Part shown: positions 1-7,222 of the stretch, in pieces | Numbering within the stretch: position 1 is the stretch's first letter | How the letters are laid out: each line of letters starts with the position of its first letter | DNA from: Bacillus sp. RO3 | Lineage (GTDB): Bacteria; Bacillota; Bacilli; Bacillales; Bacillaceae_B | Assembly (NCBI RefSeq): GCF_012911895.1 | Contig: NZ_JAAXCV010000004.1 | Coordinates: forward strand, 1 to 39,488 | Direction of reading: 5' to 3' | DNA: 39,488 nt | Notes under the pieces: model-generated | What the model saw: the letters and a program-made list of their open reading frames with translations, nothing else | Told to the model about the DNA's origin: nothing | Database searches by the model: none | Program-made: the position numbers and the translations under genes

Positions 1-145
1 AAAGCCCCTCCGCTTTTCGAGTGTCCAGCTCCGGCGGCCAGTCCCTCGAGGTCATAAGTCAAGGGAACCAAAAAAGGCAAAGAACGCCTTTTCCGGTTCC
101 CTCGCCTTATGCTTGTCGGGCCTACCAGGCCGCCTCCGCTTTTCT
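1..145. repeat. Structured intergenic repeat, copy 1
   Basis: A non-coding element with nested inverted repeats. The outer arms are GGCGGCC near 34 and GGCCGCC near 128; inside these are CATAAG (53-58) and CTTATG (106-111). The innermost hairpin has the stem GGGAACC/GGTTCCC around a GGC-AAAGAA-CGCC core. The word CCTCCGCTTTTC flanks both sides. The element resembles the one at 39344-39488, where the inner stem differs but still pairs. It lies just downstream of the minus-strand gene at 146-391 and could act as its terminator, although no long T run follows. The family is dispersed and its function is unknown to me. Confidence 0.75.
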
Positions 146-391
146 TTAATGCAAGCTCTTTTTTTCCAGTTTTACCCGTTCTTCGTTGTTGGACCATTTT
201 TCTTTTAGTGTTTCGAATATGTATAGGCGGAAGAAGTATTGTAATTCTTCGGTTTCCATTTCTTGAATGAGTTCCAGGAGTTCGTTCCTAGATGTATCTT
301 CTAAGATTGTAAGGGCAATGAGGTCTAAGTCTTCGTCGGTACCTTTGATTCTTCCTCGGTACATTTCATAAATTTCTTCGATCAACTTCAT
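146..391 (-). CDS. Small conserved protein, DUF6154-like
   Basis: An 81-residue acidic, helix-rich protein starting MKLIEEIYEMYRG, with no signal peptide or membrane segment. I chose the ATG at 391 because GGGAGGTG precedes it by 6 nt; an upstream in-frame start would put the Shine-Dalgarno inside the coding region. The sequence recalls the short Bacillaceae proteins grouped as DUF6154, but I assign that from memory of the N-terminal pattern only. No catalytic motif is visible. It stands alone on the minus strand, ending at the terminal repeat. The function is unknown. Confidence 0.7.
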   Translation of the reverse strand: MKLIEEIYEMYRGRIKGTDEDLDLIALTILEDTSRNELLELIQEMETEELQYFFRLYIFETLKEKWSNNEERVKLEKKSLH

Positions 392-575
392 GCACTTCAC
401 CTCCCTTTCATTATATTTTAACATGAACCTTTATGAATTACGTAACATATTATGCTAGGACAACTTTTATTTGTCTTTTACCCTTTCTGATACGAATTAA
501 CCATGGGTGATGATAGGGCTATCATTTCAAGTTTTTTGGGACATGACCAATCATTCGGAAAAGGAGATGATCTAA

Positions 576-968
576 TTGGAGAAAAGTATGCTGTTCATCG
601 GATCTGGGCTTGGTGCACTTGTTCTGAATTTCTTTGGCGAATGGAATTCGCTGTTGACGATTCTGTTAGTTGCAGTCACTTTGGATTATTTTACAGGGAT
701 GATTGCCAGTGGCCTTGAAGGGAAGTTATCAAGCAAAAGTGGGTTAAAAGGGATAGGTCGGAAAATTCTGATTTTTTCCCTTGTGACGGTTGCCCACCTT
801 ATTGATACTATACTAACAAATCAGCACTTTATTCGTAATGCTACGATTATTTTTTATATATGTAATGAAATGATCTCCATCATTGAAAATGTCGGGAGAG
901 CGGGAGTGCCGGTACCTGAGTTTCTTACAAAAGCAGTTGAAGTCTTAAAGAAGAAACGAGATGAATAG
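576..968 (+). CDS. ytkC: Phage-holin-family membrane protein (YtkC-like)
   Basis: A 130-residue membrane protein. It has hydrophobic stretches at about 5-22, 26-45 and 66-82 and a further amphipathic one near 92-105, ending in a basic tail (VLKKKRDE). The motif LDYFTGMIASGLEGKLSSKSG is typical of the toxin-secretion/phage-lysis holin family (Phage_holin_4_1, TcdE type). Synteny next to ytkD matches B. subtilis ytkC. The start is taken as TTG 576 because AAGGAG lies 9 nt upstream; ATG 588 is an alternative. There are no phage genes nearby, so this is a domesticated chromosomal holin-like protein rather than a prophage remnant. Whether it forms pores is not known. Confidence 0.75.
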   Translation: MEKSMLFIGSGLGALVLNFFGEWNSLLTILLVAVTLDYFTGMIASGLEGKLSSKSGLKGIGRKILIFSLVTVAHLIDTILTNQHFIRNATIIFYICNEMISIIENVGRAGVPVPEFLTKAVEVLKKKRDE

Positions 969-1020
969 TTTTCAGTCAATTGAGGAAAATGAAGGGTAAG
1001 CACAGTGAAGGAGTGGGAAG

Positions 1021-1359
1021 ATGAACGAAGAACGATATGATTACTATATTGAAGTGGCGACGGGTGAAATTTCACGGAGTTCGACTGATTCACCCTGGAA
1101 CTTTAAGATATCGGCAACCGATGAAGAGATCACCCGTCTCAGGGAAGTGTTTGACAACAATCACTCTGTTGATTGGCAGAATTTTTACCGGGCCCATGTT
1201 CCTTATATTCAATATCATTACGACCGGCAGAATGATGCCTATGATGAGAATCTGCATCTCGTTTATGAGATGATCCATCAATTGGGGGATGAGGAAGCGA
1301 AGAAATTCATTGAAAGCATGGGCATCCTTCAATCAGATTCACGTGAAGATCCTCAATAA
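1021..1359 (+). CDS. Conserved Bacillaceae protein of unknown function
   Basis: A 112-residue soluble acidic protein with several aromatic residues (YDYYIEV; WQNFYRAHVPYIQYHYD). No signal peptide, membrane span or catalytic motif is visible. The ATG at 1021 is preceded by AAGGAG with 7-nt spacing, which makes this a convincing real gene despite its small size. It sits between the holin-like gene and ytkD on the same strand and is followed by its own terminator-like hairpin, so it may be transcribed with ytkC. Similar proteins in relatives are sometimes labelled hydrolase, but I see no support for that here. Confidence 0.75.
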   Translation: MNEERYDYYIEVATGEISRSSTDSPWNFKISATDEEITRLREVFDNNHSVDWQNFYRAHVPYIQYHYDRQNDAYDENLHLVYEMIHQLGDEEAKKFIESMGILQSDSREDPQ

Positions 1360-1364
1360 CGGAT

Positions 1365-1410
1365 AAAAGTGTTGGTTCAGAAGAGATTTCTGTGGACCAA
1401 TGCTTTTTAT
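1365..1410 (+). terminator. Intrinsic terminator after the 112-aa gene
   Basis: The arms AAAGTGTTGGT and ACCAATGCTTT pair with G-U tolerance and are followed by a T-rich run (TTTTTATTT). They separate the upstream pair from ytkD. Confidence 0.6.
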
Positions 1411-1455
1411 TTGTGGTTAGATGAAAGAAAGAGTGTACGGATGAGGTGACGTTGG

Positions 1456-1923
1456 ATGGAACGTTTTATAGATGAAAATGGGAAGAAAGTAGAAATATCG
1501 TTTGAAAAAGGATGGTTCCAGCAGGAATCACATCATGTATTGGTTCTCTGCCGTTTCGAAGATGAATGGCTGTTGACGAGGCATAAAAAGAGAGGTCTTG
1601 AGTTCCCCGGGGGCAAGCGGGAGAAAGGAGAGAGCCTAGAGGAAGCTGCTGTAAGGGAAACGTTCGAAGAAACAGGGGGAGTGATCAAATTTCCGTATTT
1701 TATCGGAGAATATAAGGTGTATGATCACAGGCCATTTGTTAAAACCATCTATTTCGCAGAAGCAGAAGAAATCATACCCAAGGAAGATTATTTGGAAACA
1801 GAAGGAGCCGTCCTGTGGAATGGTGATTTCACCAACATCCAGGACGACCCGGAATTTAGTTTCATCATGAAAGATCAAGTAGTGGAGCTGGCTCTTAATA
1901 GATTGTCTAATCTCAGGATTTGA
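1456..1923 (+). CDS. ytkD: Nudix hydrolase YtkD (nucleoside triphosphatase / 8-oxo-dGTPase family)
   Basis: A 155-residue Nudix protein, close to the usual YtkD length. The Nudix box spans residues 53-75 and fits GX5EX7REUXEEXG exactly (G53, E59, R67-E68, E71-E72, G74), so the Mg2+-binding glutamates are intact. B. subtilis YtkD hydrolyses (d)NTPs including 8-oxo-dGTP and contributes to nucleotide-pool sanitation and spore/oxidative stress resistance. GAGGTGA precedes the ATG by about 6 nt. The 3' end overlaps the convergent permease gene by 11 bp, so there is no room for a terminator between them. Neighbours agree with B. subtilis ytkD synteny. Confidence 0.88.
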   Translation: MERFIDENGKKVEISFEKGWFQQESHHVLVLCRFEDEWLLTRHKKRGLEFPGGKREKGESLEEAAVRETFEETGGVIKFPYFIGEYKVYDHRPFVKTIYFAEAEEIIPKEDYLETEGAVLWNGDFTNIQDDPEFSFIMKDQVVELALNRLSNLRI

Positions 1924-2713
1924 TCCATTTTTTCTCGAGCTGTTCCACGAGCTTATACATAATGGTTGCGAATACAGCGATGACCATAAGGGATAGCATG
2001 ACCAGGGTGAAATTAAACACCTGGAAACCATAAATGATCATATATCCGAGTCCTTTGGCGGAAACCAGGAATTCCCCAACGATGACTCCGACCCATGACA
2101 AACCCACGTTTACTTTCAGAGTCGAGATGATGGTTGGAAAAGAGGCAGGGAGTATCACTTCTTTAAACATCTGTCCTCGCTTTGCCCCAAACGTCTGCAT
2201 CACCTTGAGGTAATTGGGATCGACTTCACGGAAGGAAGTATACACGACGATGGTGGTGATGATGACGGAAATGACTGTCCCCATGGCAATGATGGAAGTG
2301 AATCCCGGCCCTAAGCCGACGATCAATATAGGACCGAGGGCAACCTTTGGCATGGCATTCAGGATGACGAGATATGGATCGAGGACTTTCGAAAGAAATG
2401 GCGACCACCATAATAAAGCGGCTAAAAGGGTTCCGAGTAAGGTTCCAAGAAGGAAGCCGATGATGGTTTCACCCAGTGTGACAGACAGGTTTGAAAGAAG
2501 GCTGCCGTCAGAAAGCTTAATAAGGAATAAGTTCCATACCTTTGAAGGGGAACTGAAGATAAGGGGATCGATCCAGCTGTTTCGGCTTGCGATCTCCCAC
2601 AGAAAGAAAAACACAAGGAAGATAAGGGCCTGATAAAACCAAACCCACCGTTGTTCTTTCTTTAGTGAGTGAATGTAATCCAGGTGCTTTTGTTTAATGG
2701 TTTCGGGATTCAA
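1913..2713 (-). CDS. ytlD: ABC transporter permease (YtlD-like)
   Basis: A 266-residue integral membrane permease of the SsuC/TauC/ThiX class, with about six hydrophobic segments. The EAA-type cytoplasmic loop appears as [22 protein letters not shown], the site that docks to the ATPase. I chose TTG 2713: GGAAGGAG lies 10 nt upstream and the gene then overlaps the ATPase gene by 20 bp, indicating translational coupling. An ATG at 2779 would add 22 residues and needs an 86-bp overlap with no clear ribosome site. It is the last gene of the ytlA-ytlC-ytlD operon. The substrate is not determined by the sequence. Confidence 0.82.
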   Translation of the reverse strand: MNPETIKQKHLDYIHSLKKEQRWVWFYQALIFLVFFFLWEIASRNSWIDPLIFSSPSKVWNLFLIKLSDGSLLSNLSVTLGETIIGFLLGTLLGTLLAALLWWSPFLSKVLDPYLVILNAMPKVALGPILIVGLGPGFTSIIAMGTVISVIITTIVVYTSFREVDPNYLKVMQTFGAKRGQMFKEVILPASFPTIISTLKVNVGLSWVGVIVGEFLVSAKGLGYMIIYGFQVFNFTLVMLSLMVIAVFATIMYKLVEQLEKKWIKS

Positions 2714-3470
2714 GTTTTTCAAGCTCCTTCCAAATGGTTTGGAAAAACCCAGGGAAATCTTCGTGATTTCTAACCTCAAATGGCATTAAGCCTCTTAACG
2801 AGTCCGGGACGTCGAATATAGTGTGAATCCGACCCGGCTTCGTTCCGAAAAGGATGATGCGGTCACACATGGCGATGGCCTCTCCGATATCATGAGTGAC
2901 AAGAACGGCCGTTTTTCCAAACGACTTTAATGTGGAAAATACCAAATCCTCCAGCTTCAATTTGGTTTGATAGTCGAGTGCTGAGAATGGTTCATCCAAG
3001 AGGAGCAGTTGGGGTTCTGTGATCAGTGTGCGAATCAATGCCACCCTTTGGCGCATTCCCCCTGAAAGTTCCCTGGGATACGAAGATTCGACCCCTTCTA
3101 GGCCCATTTCCACTAATAAAGCACGGGCTTCTTTCCTTTTCTCTTCTGACAGATTACCTGTAATGGTCAAACCTAAAAAAATATTCTCTTCAATGGTTTT
3201 CCAGGGGAACAGGTAATCCTGTTGAAGCATGTAGCCGAGCTTCTTTTTCATGTTTCGGATAGGTTGACCGTTTAATGAAACCGTTCCTCCAGTTGGCTGA
3301 ATGAGACCTGCAATAATCGAAAGTAAAGTCGTTTTACCGCATCCACTGGGGCCGATGAACGAAACAAACTCTCCTTCTTTCACTGCCAGGGAAATGTCTG
3401 AGAGGGCATGGGTGGCCGTCTTAGGTGAGAAGTACGTGTGGTGGACCGAGTCTAACGTTAGGAAGTTCAC
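2694..3470 (-). CDS. ytlC: ABC transporter ATP-binding protein (YtlC-like)
   Basis: A 258-residue importer ATPase with all canonical motifs: Walker A GPSGCGKT (40-47), signature LSGGMRQ (135-141), Walker B LLLLDEP (155-161) and the switch His in VLVTHD. It belongs to the nitrate/sulfonate/taurine/thiamine-precursor (SsuB/TauB/ThiZ) branch. The start is GTG 3470, with GGAGG 9 nt upstream. It lies between the substrate-binding protein gene and the permease gene; a hairpin at 3508-3530 separates it from the former. It presumably energises uptake of the same ligand bound by the lipoprotein at 3539-4540. Confidence 0.87.
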   Translation of the reverse strand: MNFLTLDSVHHTYFSPKTATHALSDISLAVKEGEFVSFIGPSGCGKTTLLSIIAGLIQPTGGTVSLNGQPIRNMKKKLGYMLQQDYLFPWKTIEENIFLGLTITGNLSEEKRKEARALLVEMGLEGVESSYPRELSGGMRQRVALIRTLITEPQLLLLDEPFSALDYQTKLKLEDLVFSTLKSFGKTAVLVTHDIGEAIAMCDRIILFGTKPGRIHTIFDVPDSLRGLMPFEVRNHEDFPGFFQTIWKELEKLESRNH

Positions 3471-3507
3471 AGTAACCAGCCTCCATTTTCTTATTTCTAC
3501 AAGTGAA

Positions 3508-3530
3508 GGGCTGACATGAGAAGTCAGCCC
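3508..3530 (-). other. Intercistronic hairpin between ytlA and ytlC
   Basis: Perfect 8-bp arms GGGCTGAC/GTCAGCCC with a 7-nt loop lie between the binding-protein and ATPase genes. Read on the minus strand no strong T run follows, so it is more likely an RNA-stabilising or partial attenuator hairpin, as is common in ABC operons where binding protein is made in excess. Confidence 0.55.
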
Positions 3531-3538
3531 CCGAAATG

Positions 3539-4540
3539 CTACTCTGATACTTTTTCTGCGATTGATGTGTTCACAAGGATTTCATGATTAACGGACTGAG
3601 GAAGCTCCCCGGCTTCATCCATGATATTTTGTAGATTGTTCCATTCTTCTTCGTCAAGGATCGGGTCGGTTGCGTAGGATCCTTGTGATTTATAGCGGTC
3701 AACGACGGTTTCAATCAATGAAAGCTCCGTGTCTTCGAAATAAGGCTCAATCACTTTTGCGATGTCACGTGCACTATTTTCCTCCACCCATTGTTGGGCT
3801 TTGTATAAAGCTTTAGCGAATTTCTCTACTGTATCTTTGTTTTCATTCATATAGCTGTCTTTGGCCATGAACGTTGTATAGGGGACATGACCTGATTCGG
3901 TTCCAAAGGAAGCTACGATATGCCCTTTACCTTCTTGTTCGAAGATGGATGCCGTAGGTTCGAAGAGTTGGACATAGTCACCTGTACCTGAGGCAAAGGC
4001 CCCTGCAATATTTGCGAAATCAATGTTTTGGATCAGGTTTAAATCGTTCTGAGGGTCGATGCCGTTCTGCTTTAGGACAAATTCCCCAACCATTTGTGGC
4101 ATTCCGCCTTTACGCTGACCAAGGAAGGTCGCTCCTTTTAGTTGATCCCATTCAAAGTTCTCTACTTTTTCACGGGAGACGAGAAAGGTTCCATCAGTCT
4201 GTGTTAATTGTGCAAAGTTGATCACCGGATCATCTGAACCTTGTGAATGGACATAGATGGACGTTTCTGATCCGACAAGAGCCACATCGGCTCCATTGGA
4301 GAGTAACGTCGTCATGGTCTTATCGCCACCCCAAGTGGTGGTAAGCTCGATGTCCAGCCCTTCCTCCTTGAAGAACCCTTGTTCAATTGCCACATACTGA
4401 GGAGCATAGAAGATCGAACGGGTCACCTCCGCAACTCGAACTTTCTGCACGGCGTCTTCTTTTTCGCCGCATGCTGTCAATCCGATGGCTAACATGCCTG
4501 TAAGCAACAAGGCAAAGCCGCTTCGAAGCCATTTTTTCAT
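3539..4540 (-). CDS. ytlA: ABC transporter substrate-binding lipoprotein (YtlA-like, NMT1/THI5-SsuA family)
   Basis: A 333-residue lipoprotein. The N-terminus is MKKWLRSG, then a hydrophobic stretch and the lipobox LTAC with Cys24 as lipidation site. The mature part looks like the NMT1/THI5/SsuA two-lobed binding fold (AEVTRSIFYAPQYVAIEQGFF near its start). The start is ATG 4540, with AAAGGAGG 8 nt upstream. Family relatives bind thiamine pyrimidine precursors, alkanesulfonates, taurine or nitrate, and the sequence alone does not decide. There is no riboswitch upstream, which slightly weakens a thiamine assignment. It is the first gene of a three-gene minus-strand importer operon. Confidence 0.83.
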   Translation of the reverse strand: MKKWLRSGFALLLTGMLAIGLTACGEKEDAVQKVRVAEVTRSIFYAPQYVAIEQGFFKEEGLDIELTTTWGGDKTMTTLLSNGADVALVGSETSIYVHSQGSDDPVINFAQLTQTDGTFLVSREKVENFEWDQLKGATFLGQRKGGMPQMVGEFVLKQNGIDPQNDLNLIQNIDFANIAGAFASGTGDYVQLFEPTASIFEQEGKGHIVASFGTESGHVPYTTFMAKDSYMNENKDTVEKFAKALYKAQQWVEENSARDIAKVIEPYFEDTELSLIETVVDRYKSQGSYATDPILDEEEWNNLQNIMDEAGELPQSVNHEILVNTSIAEKVSE

Positions 4541-4685
4541 TTCATCTTCCTCCTTTAAGCTGCTAAACCTGATTAACAATAGAAACGGGAATGAATGCAT
4601 CTCTCTTTGCCTTGTTTATCTCTCTATACGGATAGGGTAGGATGGTCATAAGGCAGCATCTTCAATCGACTGCTGTTCAGGAGAT

Positions 4686-4714
4686 TTGCTAAAATATTCT
4701 ATGTAGAGTATAAA
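4686..4714 (+). promoter_or_regulatory. Sigma-A promoter for ytmA
   Basis: TTGCTA (4686-4691), 17-bp spacer, TATAAA (4709-4714), positioned about 40 bp before the ytmA start. Confidence 0.6.
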
Positions 4715-4756
4715 AAATGTGTGAATACCCAGTGCACGTTTTGAAAGGAAGAGAAT

Positions 4757-5551
4757 ATGAATAACGGAATGATTGTCAAAAAAACCTTGTTTCCCTCACC
4801 AAATCCACAAGTTGACCTATATGAAATCACCTATCTATCCGCAGGGCTCAGGGTGAAAGGCATGTTGGCAGAACCTAAAAGGGAAGGGAAGTATGATGGA
4901 TTCCTCTATTTAAGAGGGGGAATTAAAGGGGTCGGCATGGTCCGACCTGCCAGGATCGCTCAATTCGCTTCCCATGGATTCATCGTCTTCGCCCCCTATT
5001 ACAGAGGGAATCTGGGTGGAGAGGGAAATGAAGATTTTGCCGGGGATGATCGTGAAGATGCCATCTCAGGGGTAGATCTGCTTAATCAGTATCATAGAGT
5101 GGCAGATCATCGGATTCATGTCTTCGGGTTTTCCCGTGGAGGAGTGATGGCGCTGTTGACAGGCATAAAGCGAAAAGATGTCATCTCCGTTGTGACGTGG
5201 GGAGGGGTATCGGATATGTTCTTAACGTATGATGAACGGAAGGACCTCAGAAGAATGATGAAGAGGGTCATAGGGGGAAGTCCCAATAAGGTCCCGGAAA
5301 GATATGTTTGGCGTACGCCCTTATATGAATTGGAGGGTCTCGCTGCCCCTGTACTGATCATTCACGGAGAACAGGATAAGAACGTTTCGGTGGAGCATGC
5401 ATATAGATTAGAAAAAAGACTGAAAGAGCTGGAGAAAAGGGTGACGTCTCACTATTTCAAAGAATTCACCCACTATTTTCCTCCACGTAAGAATCAACAG
5501 ATTGTCTCCATGCTCTGCTCATGGATGAAAGATCAGGAGACGGTAGTGTAA
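4757..5551 (+). CDS. ytmA: Alpha/beta hydrolase, prolyl-oligopeptidase-like (YtmA)
   Basis: A 264-residue alpha/beta-hydrolase of the dienelactone hydrolase/prolyl oligopeptidase S9 type. The nucleophile elbow is GFSRG with Ser126; the acid is probably in IIHGEQDKN (about residue 206) and the His in FTHYF (about 239). There is no signal peptide, so it is cytoplasmic. It matches B. subtilis YtmA in length and position, next to ytmB and the ytl transporter. The natural substrate (peptide, ester or lactone) is unknown. AAGGAAG precedes the ATG, and ytmB follows 32 nt downstream, so the two probably form an operon. Confidence 0.82.
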   Translation: MNNGMIVKKTLFPSPNPQVDLYEITYLSAGLRVKGMLAEPKREGKYDGFLYLRGGIKGVGMVRPARIAQFASHGFIVFAPYYRGNLGGEGNEDFAGDDREDAISGVDLLNQYHRVADHRIHVFGFSRGGVMALLTGIKRKDVISVVTWGGVSDMFLTYDERKDLRRMMKRVIGGSPNKVPERYVWRTPLYELEGLAAPVLIIHGEQDKNVSVEHAYRLEKRLKELEKRVTSHYFKEFTHYFPPRKNQQIVSMLCSWMKDQETVV

Positions 5552-5583
5552 GATGAAATAAAAAAGGATTGAGGTCATTTCGT

Positions 5584-5826
5584 ATGGGAATGGGTTTAGA
5601 GTTAAATACCATGATTGTGACAAAGGGTAGGGAAGTGAGGAAAGAAGAAAATCTGTTCGAATTAAAAAAGGACGGATACCGTCTTTATCCCATGCATCTC
5701 CCCATTGATGTGAGAAAGACGAAACGTAGTGATTCCATTGGGTACGGCAGAATTGAAAAGATGGAATGGACGGATGAGAAAACGACGATTCTGTATCGAT
5801 TGATTTCCTTAAATTCCACCAACTAA
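5584..5826 (+). CDS. ytmB: YtmB-like conserved protein (DUF2584)
   Basis: An 80-residue protein starting MGMGLELNTMIVTKGREVR, strongly reminiscent of B. subtilis YtmB (DUF2584, also about 80 residues). ATG 5584 is chosen because GAGG lies about 9 nt upstream; a TTG at 5569 would overlap that site. It is small, beta-rich and slightly basic, with no catalytic motif. The conserved pairing with ytmA suggests a shared context, but no role is known. A bidirectional terminator follows directly. Confidence 0.82.
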   Translation: MGMGLELNTMIVTKGREVRKEENLFELKKDGYRLYPMHLPIDVRKTKRSDSIGYGRIEKMEWTDEKTTILYRLISLNSTN

Positions 5827-5830
5827 CTAA

Positions 5831-5867
5831 AGGAGGGCTGTAAACATCCGCTTACAGCCCTCCTTTT
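5831..5867. terminator. Bidirectional intrinsic terminator, ytmB / lipoprotein gene
   Basis: Strong stem AGGAGGGCTGTAA with TTACAGCCCTCCT and a short loop, with a T run on the plus strand and an A-rich flank that serves the converging minus-strand gene. Confidence 0.8.
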
Positions 5868-6198
5868 ATTGTATTTCCTCGTATAAAATATAGCGATTAT
5901 CCTCAGTCTGGGCGATCAGATAGTTGGTGTGGTCTTTCACCCGATAAATGGGTGTCCCTTTTTTCAATGTATTTGCCGTAAAATCATTCACAGGGTGATA
6001 TTGACGATCAATCTTCTCTTTAATGGTCCCAAGCTTTTCAGAAAGGACCAGCTTCTTTTCTTCAGAAACCTTCACATACTCCTTCTTGTTCACCACCATC
6101 ATATCCCCATACCCGCACAATTCATAGGATGCAGGTTCTTTGTCTCCACATGCACTTAACAAAAATACGCATAATAGCAAAATAACCAGTCGCTTCAT
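5866..6198 (-). CDS. Small lipoprotein of unknown function
   Basis: A 110-residue protein with a clear type II signal: MKRLVILLLCVFLLSAC with lipobox LSAC and Cys17. The mature part has a YELCGYGDMMVVNKKEYV start and a GTPIYRVKDHTNYLIAQTEDNRYILYE end, which looks like a small beta-rich domain of the sort seen in cell-surface sensors, but I do not recognise the family. The start is ATG 6198, after AAGGAGG with 6-nt spacing. It is monocistronic on the minus strand, convergent with ytmB. It has no apparent link to the adjacent cobalamin operon. Confidence 0.75.
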   Translation of the reverse strand: MKRLVILLLCVFLLSACGDKEPASYELCGYGDMMVVNKKEYVKVSEEKKLVLSEKLGTIKEKIDRQYHPVNDFTANTLKKGTPIYRVKDHTNYLIAQTEDNRYILYEEIQ

Positions 6199-6304
6199 GT
6201 TTTTCCTCCTTCTCATTTCTTTACATACTCAAAAGATATTCAGGCTTGTACGCCAACATGTTTGTTTTTTATCCAAATCTTCCTGCACTTTGAAATGGAT
6301 AAGG

Positions 6305-6313
6305 TGGTATAAT
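6305..6313 (+). promoter_or_regulatory. Extended -10 promoter for the cobalamin operon
   Basis: TGGTATAAT gives a TGn-extended -10 at 6308-6313, about 25 bp before riboswitch P1. No good -35 at standard spacing is seen, which fits an extended -10 promoter. Confidence 0.55.
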
Positions 6314-6338
6314 GTTCCTTAAGTGAATAACCCTCGCA

Positions 6339-6504
6339 GAAAATAGGTGCTGATCTTAAGCATAAAGGGAATTCGGTGTGACTCCGAAGCTGTCTCCGCA
6401 ACTGTAAGTGCTGACGAAATAAGATAAAAACCACTATTTGTTTATTCAGATGGGAAGGTTCTTAGAGTAGGCTGACGCACAAGCCAGGATACCTGCCTAT
6501 TTTC
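6339..6504 (+). ncRNA. Cobalamin (B12) riboswitch
   Basis: The B12-box consensus appears as AGCCAGGATACCTGCC (6482-6497), and upstream are the expected GGGAA and GGTG core words plus CCGCAACTGTAAGTGC. The terminal P1 stem pairs GAAAATAGG (6339-6347) with CCTATTTTC (6496-6504). A candidate intrinsic terminator lies at 6582-6609, so control is probably premature termination when adenosyl- or methylcobalamin binds. It governs the PduO-like and BtuF-like genes downstream. Confidence 0.92.
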
Positions 6505-6581
6505 CATCGTATTATGCTCTTCGGAAGTTAAGGGTATGGTGCGGCTTTTTAGCATCTCTTTTTTCATATGGATGACAACTG

Positions 6582-6609
6582 CCGGCCAATATTCCTGGGC
6601 GGTTTTTTT
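6582..6609 (+). terminator. Candidate riboswitch terminator
   Basis: The stem CCGGCC/GGGCGG has one mismatch and is followed by seven T. It lies between the B12 aptamer and the first coding region. Confidence 0.55.
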
Positions 6610-6680
6610 GTGTTTAAGTAACCTCCCGGAAGATACGATAGGTGCTTCACCAATATCATTCAGAAAGGAGGAGCTTACAA

Positions 6681-7202
6681 ATGGCAAAGGATTTCCGTTA
6701 CGTATGTTATCCCTATATGCGTGAATCGGTTTCAACCGTCGATTTCGAAATTCGGACCGATTCACTTTCAACTAAAATCGGACTGGCGTCATCCCTTACG
6801 GAGCATTTGCCGGAAGTGCACGGTGATTTACTGTATTTGGCTGAGATGGCGTATCATCTCAATGGTTCGGTGCGGGGAATGACGGCCATCAAGGAAGAGG
6901 ACTTGAGTGCATTGAGCAAGATGTACGATCGTTATGTTTTGGAAGTAAAGGAACGTATTCAAACCTTTGTCCTTCCACAGGGTTCCACAGCTGCATGTGT
7001 GCTTCATACTTGCCGCAGTGAAGCAAAGAAGTCCGTCCGTACCTTACATAAAGTCAGTACTGAGATGAAAGTGGAGAACATTTTATTTAAGTACGCTCAT
7101 TTATTGGCAAATGTCCTGTTTGTGATGGCTGTGTATGTGAATAAATGTGAAGGGATTGAAGAAATTCCTTTTGTGAGTAAATCGTATAGAAGCAAAATTT
7201 AG
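6681..7202 (+). CDS. Degenerate PduO-type cob(I)alamin adenosyltransferase-like protein
   Basis: A 173-residue all-helical protein. Residues 96-120 (FVLPQGS, then ACVLHTCRSEAKKSVR) and 136-154 (FKYAHLLANVLFVMAVYVN) match the C-terminal helices of PduO-type adenosyltransferases, whose usual form is FxLPGGS...HxxRTxxRRAER. The N-terminal ATP-binding loop (TRTGDxGxT), normally at the very start, is absent: the protein begins MAKDFRYVCYPYMRES. DELNS is DSLST and RRAER is KKSVR, so adenosyl transfer is doubtful. The start is ATG 6681 after AAAGGAGG. Its place behind a B12 riboswitch and 20 nt before a BtuF-like gene supports a corrinoid-related role such as binding or delivery. Confidence 0.72.
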   Translation: MAKDFRYVCYPYMRESVSTVDFEIRTDSLSTKIGLASSLTEHLPEVHGDLLYLAEMAYHLNGSVRGMTAIKEEDLSALSKMYDRYVLEVKERIQTFVLPQGSTAACVLHTCRSEAKKSVRTLHKVSTEMKVENILFKYAHLLANVLFVMAVYVNKCEGIEEIPFVSKSYRSKI

Positions 7203-7222
7203 AGGAACGGGGAAGATGAAAT

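Noticed and set aside
503..718. A 71-residue frame overlapping the holin-like gene
   Set aside because: No ribosome site, Trp/Cys-rich random composition, and the other frame matches a known family with a good start.
576..968. The holin-like gene as a sign of a prophage
   Set aside because: No other phage gene is present in the window and the position agrees with ytkC in B. subtilis.
2214..2633. A 139-residue frame antisense to ytlD
   Set aside because: Met/Thr/Arg-rich sequence typical of the reverse of membrane-protein codons; no start signal.
4541..4685. A possible riboswitch upstream of ytlA
   Set aside because: No TPP, SAM or other aptamer consensus was found on the minus strand in this region; only an ordinary leader is visible.
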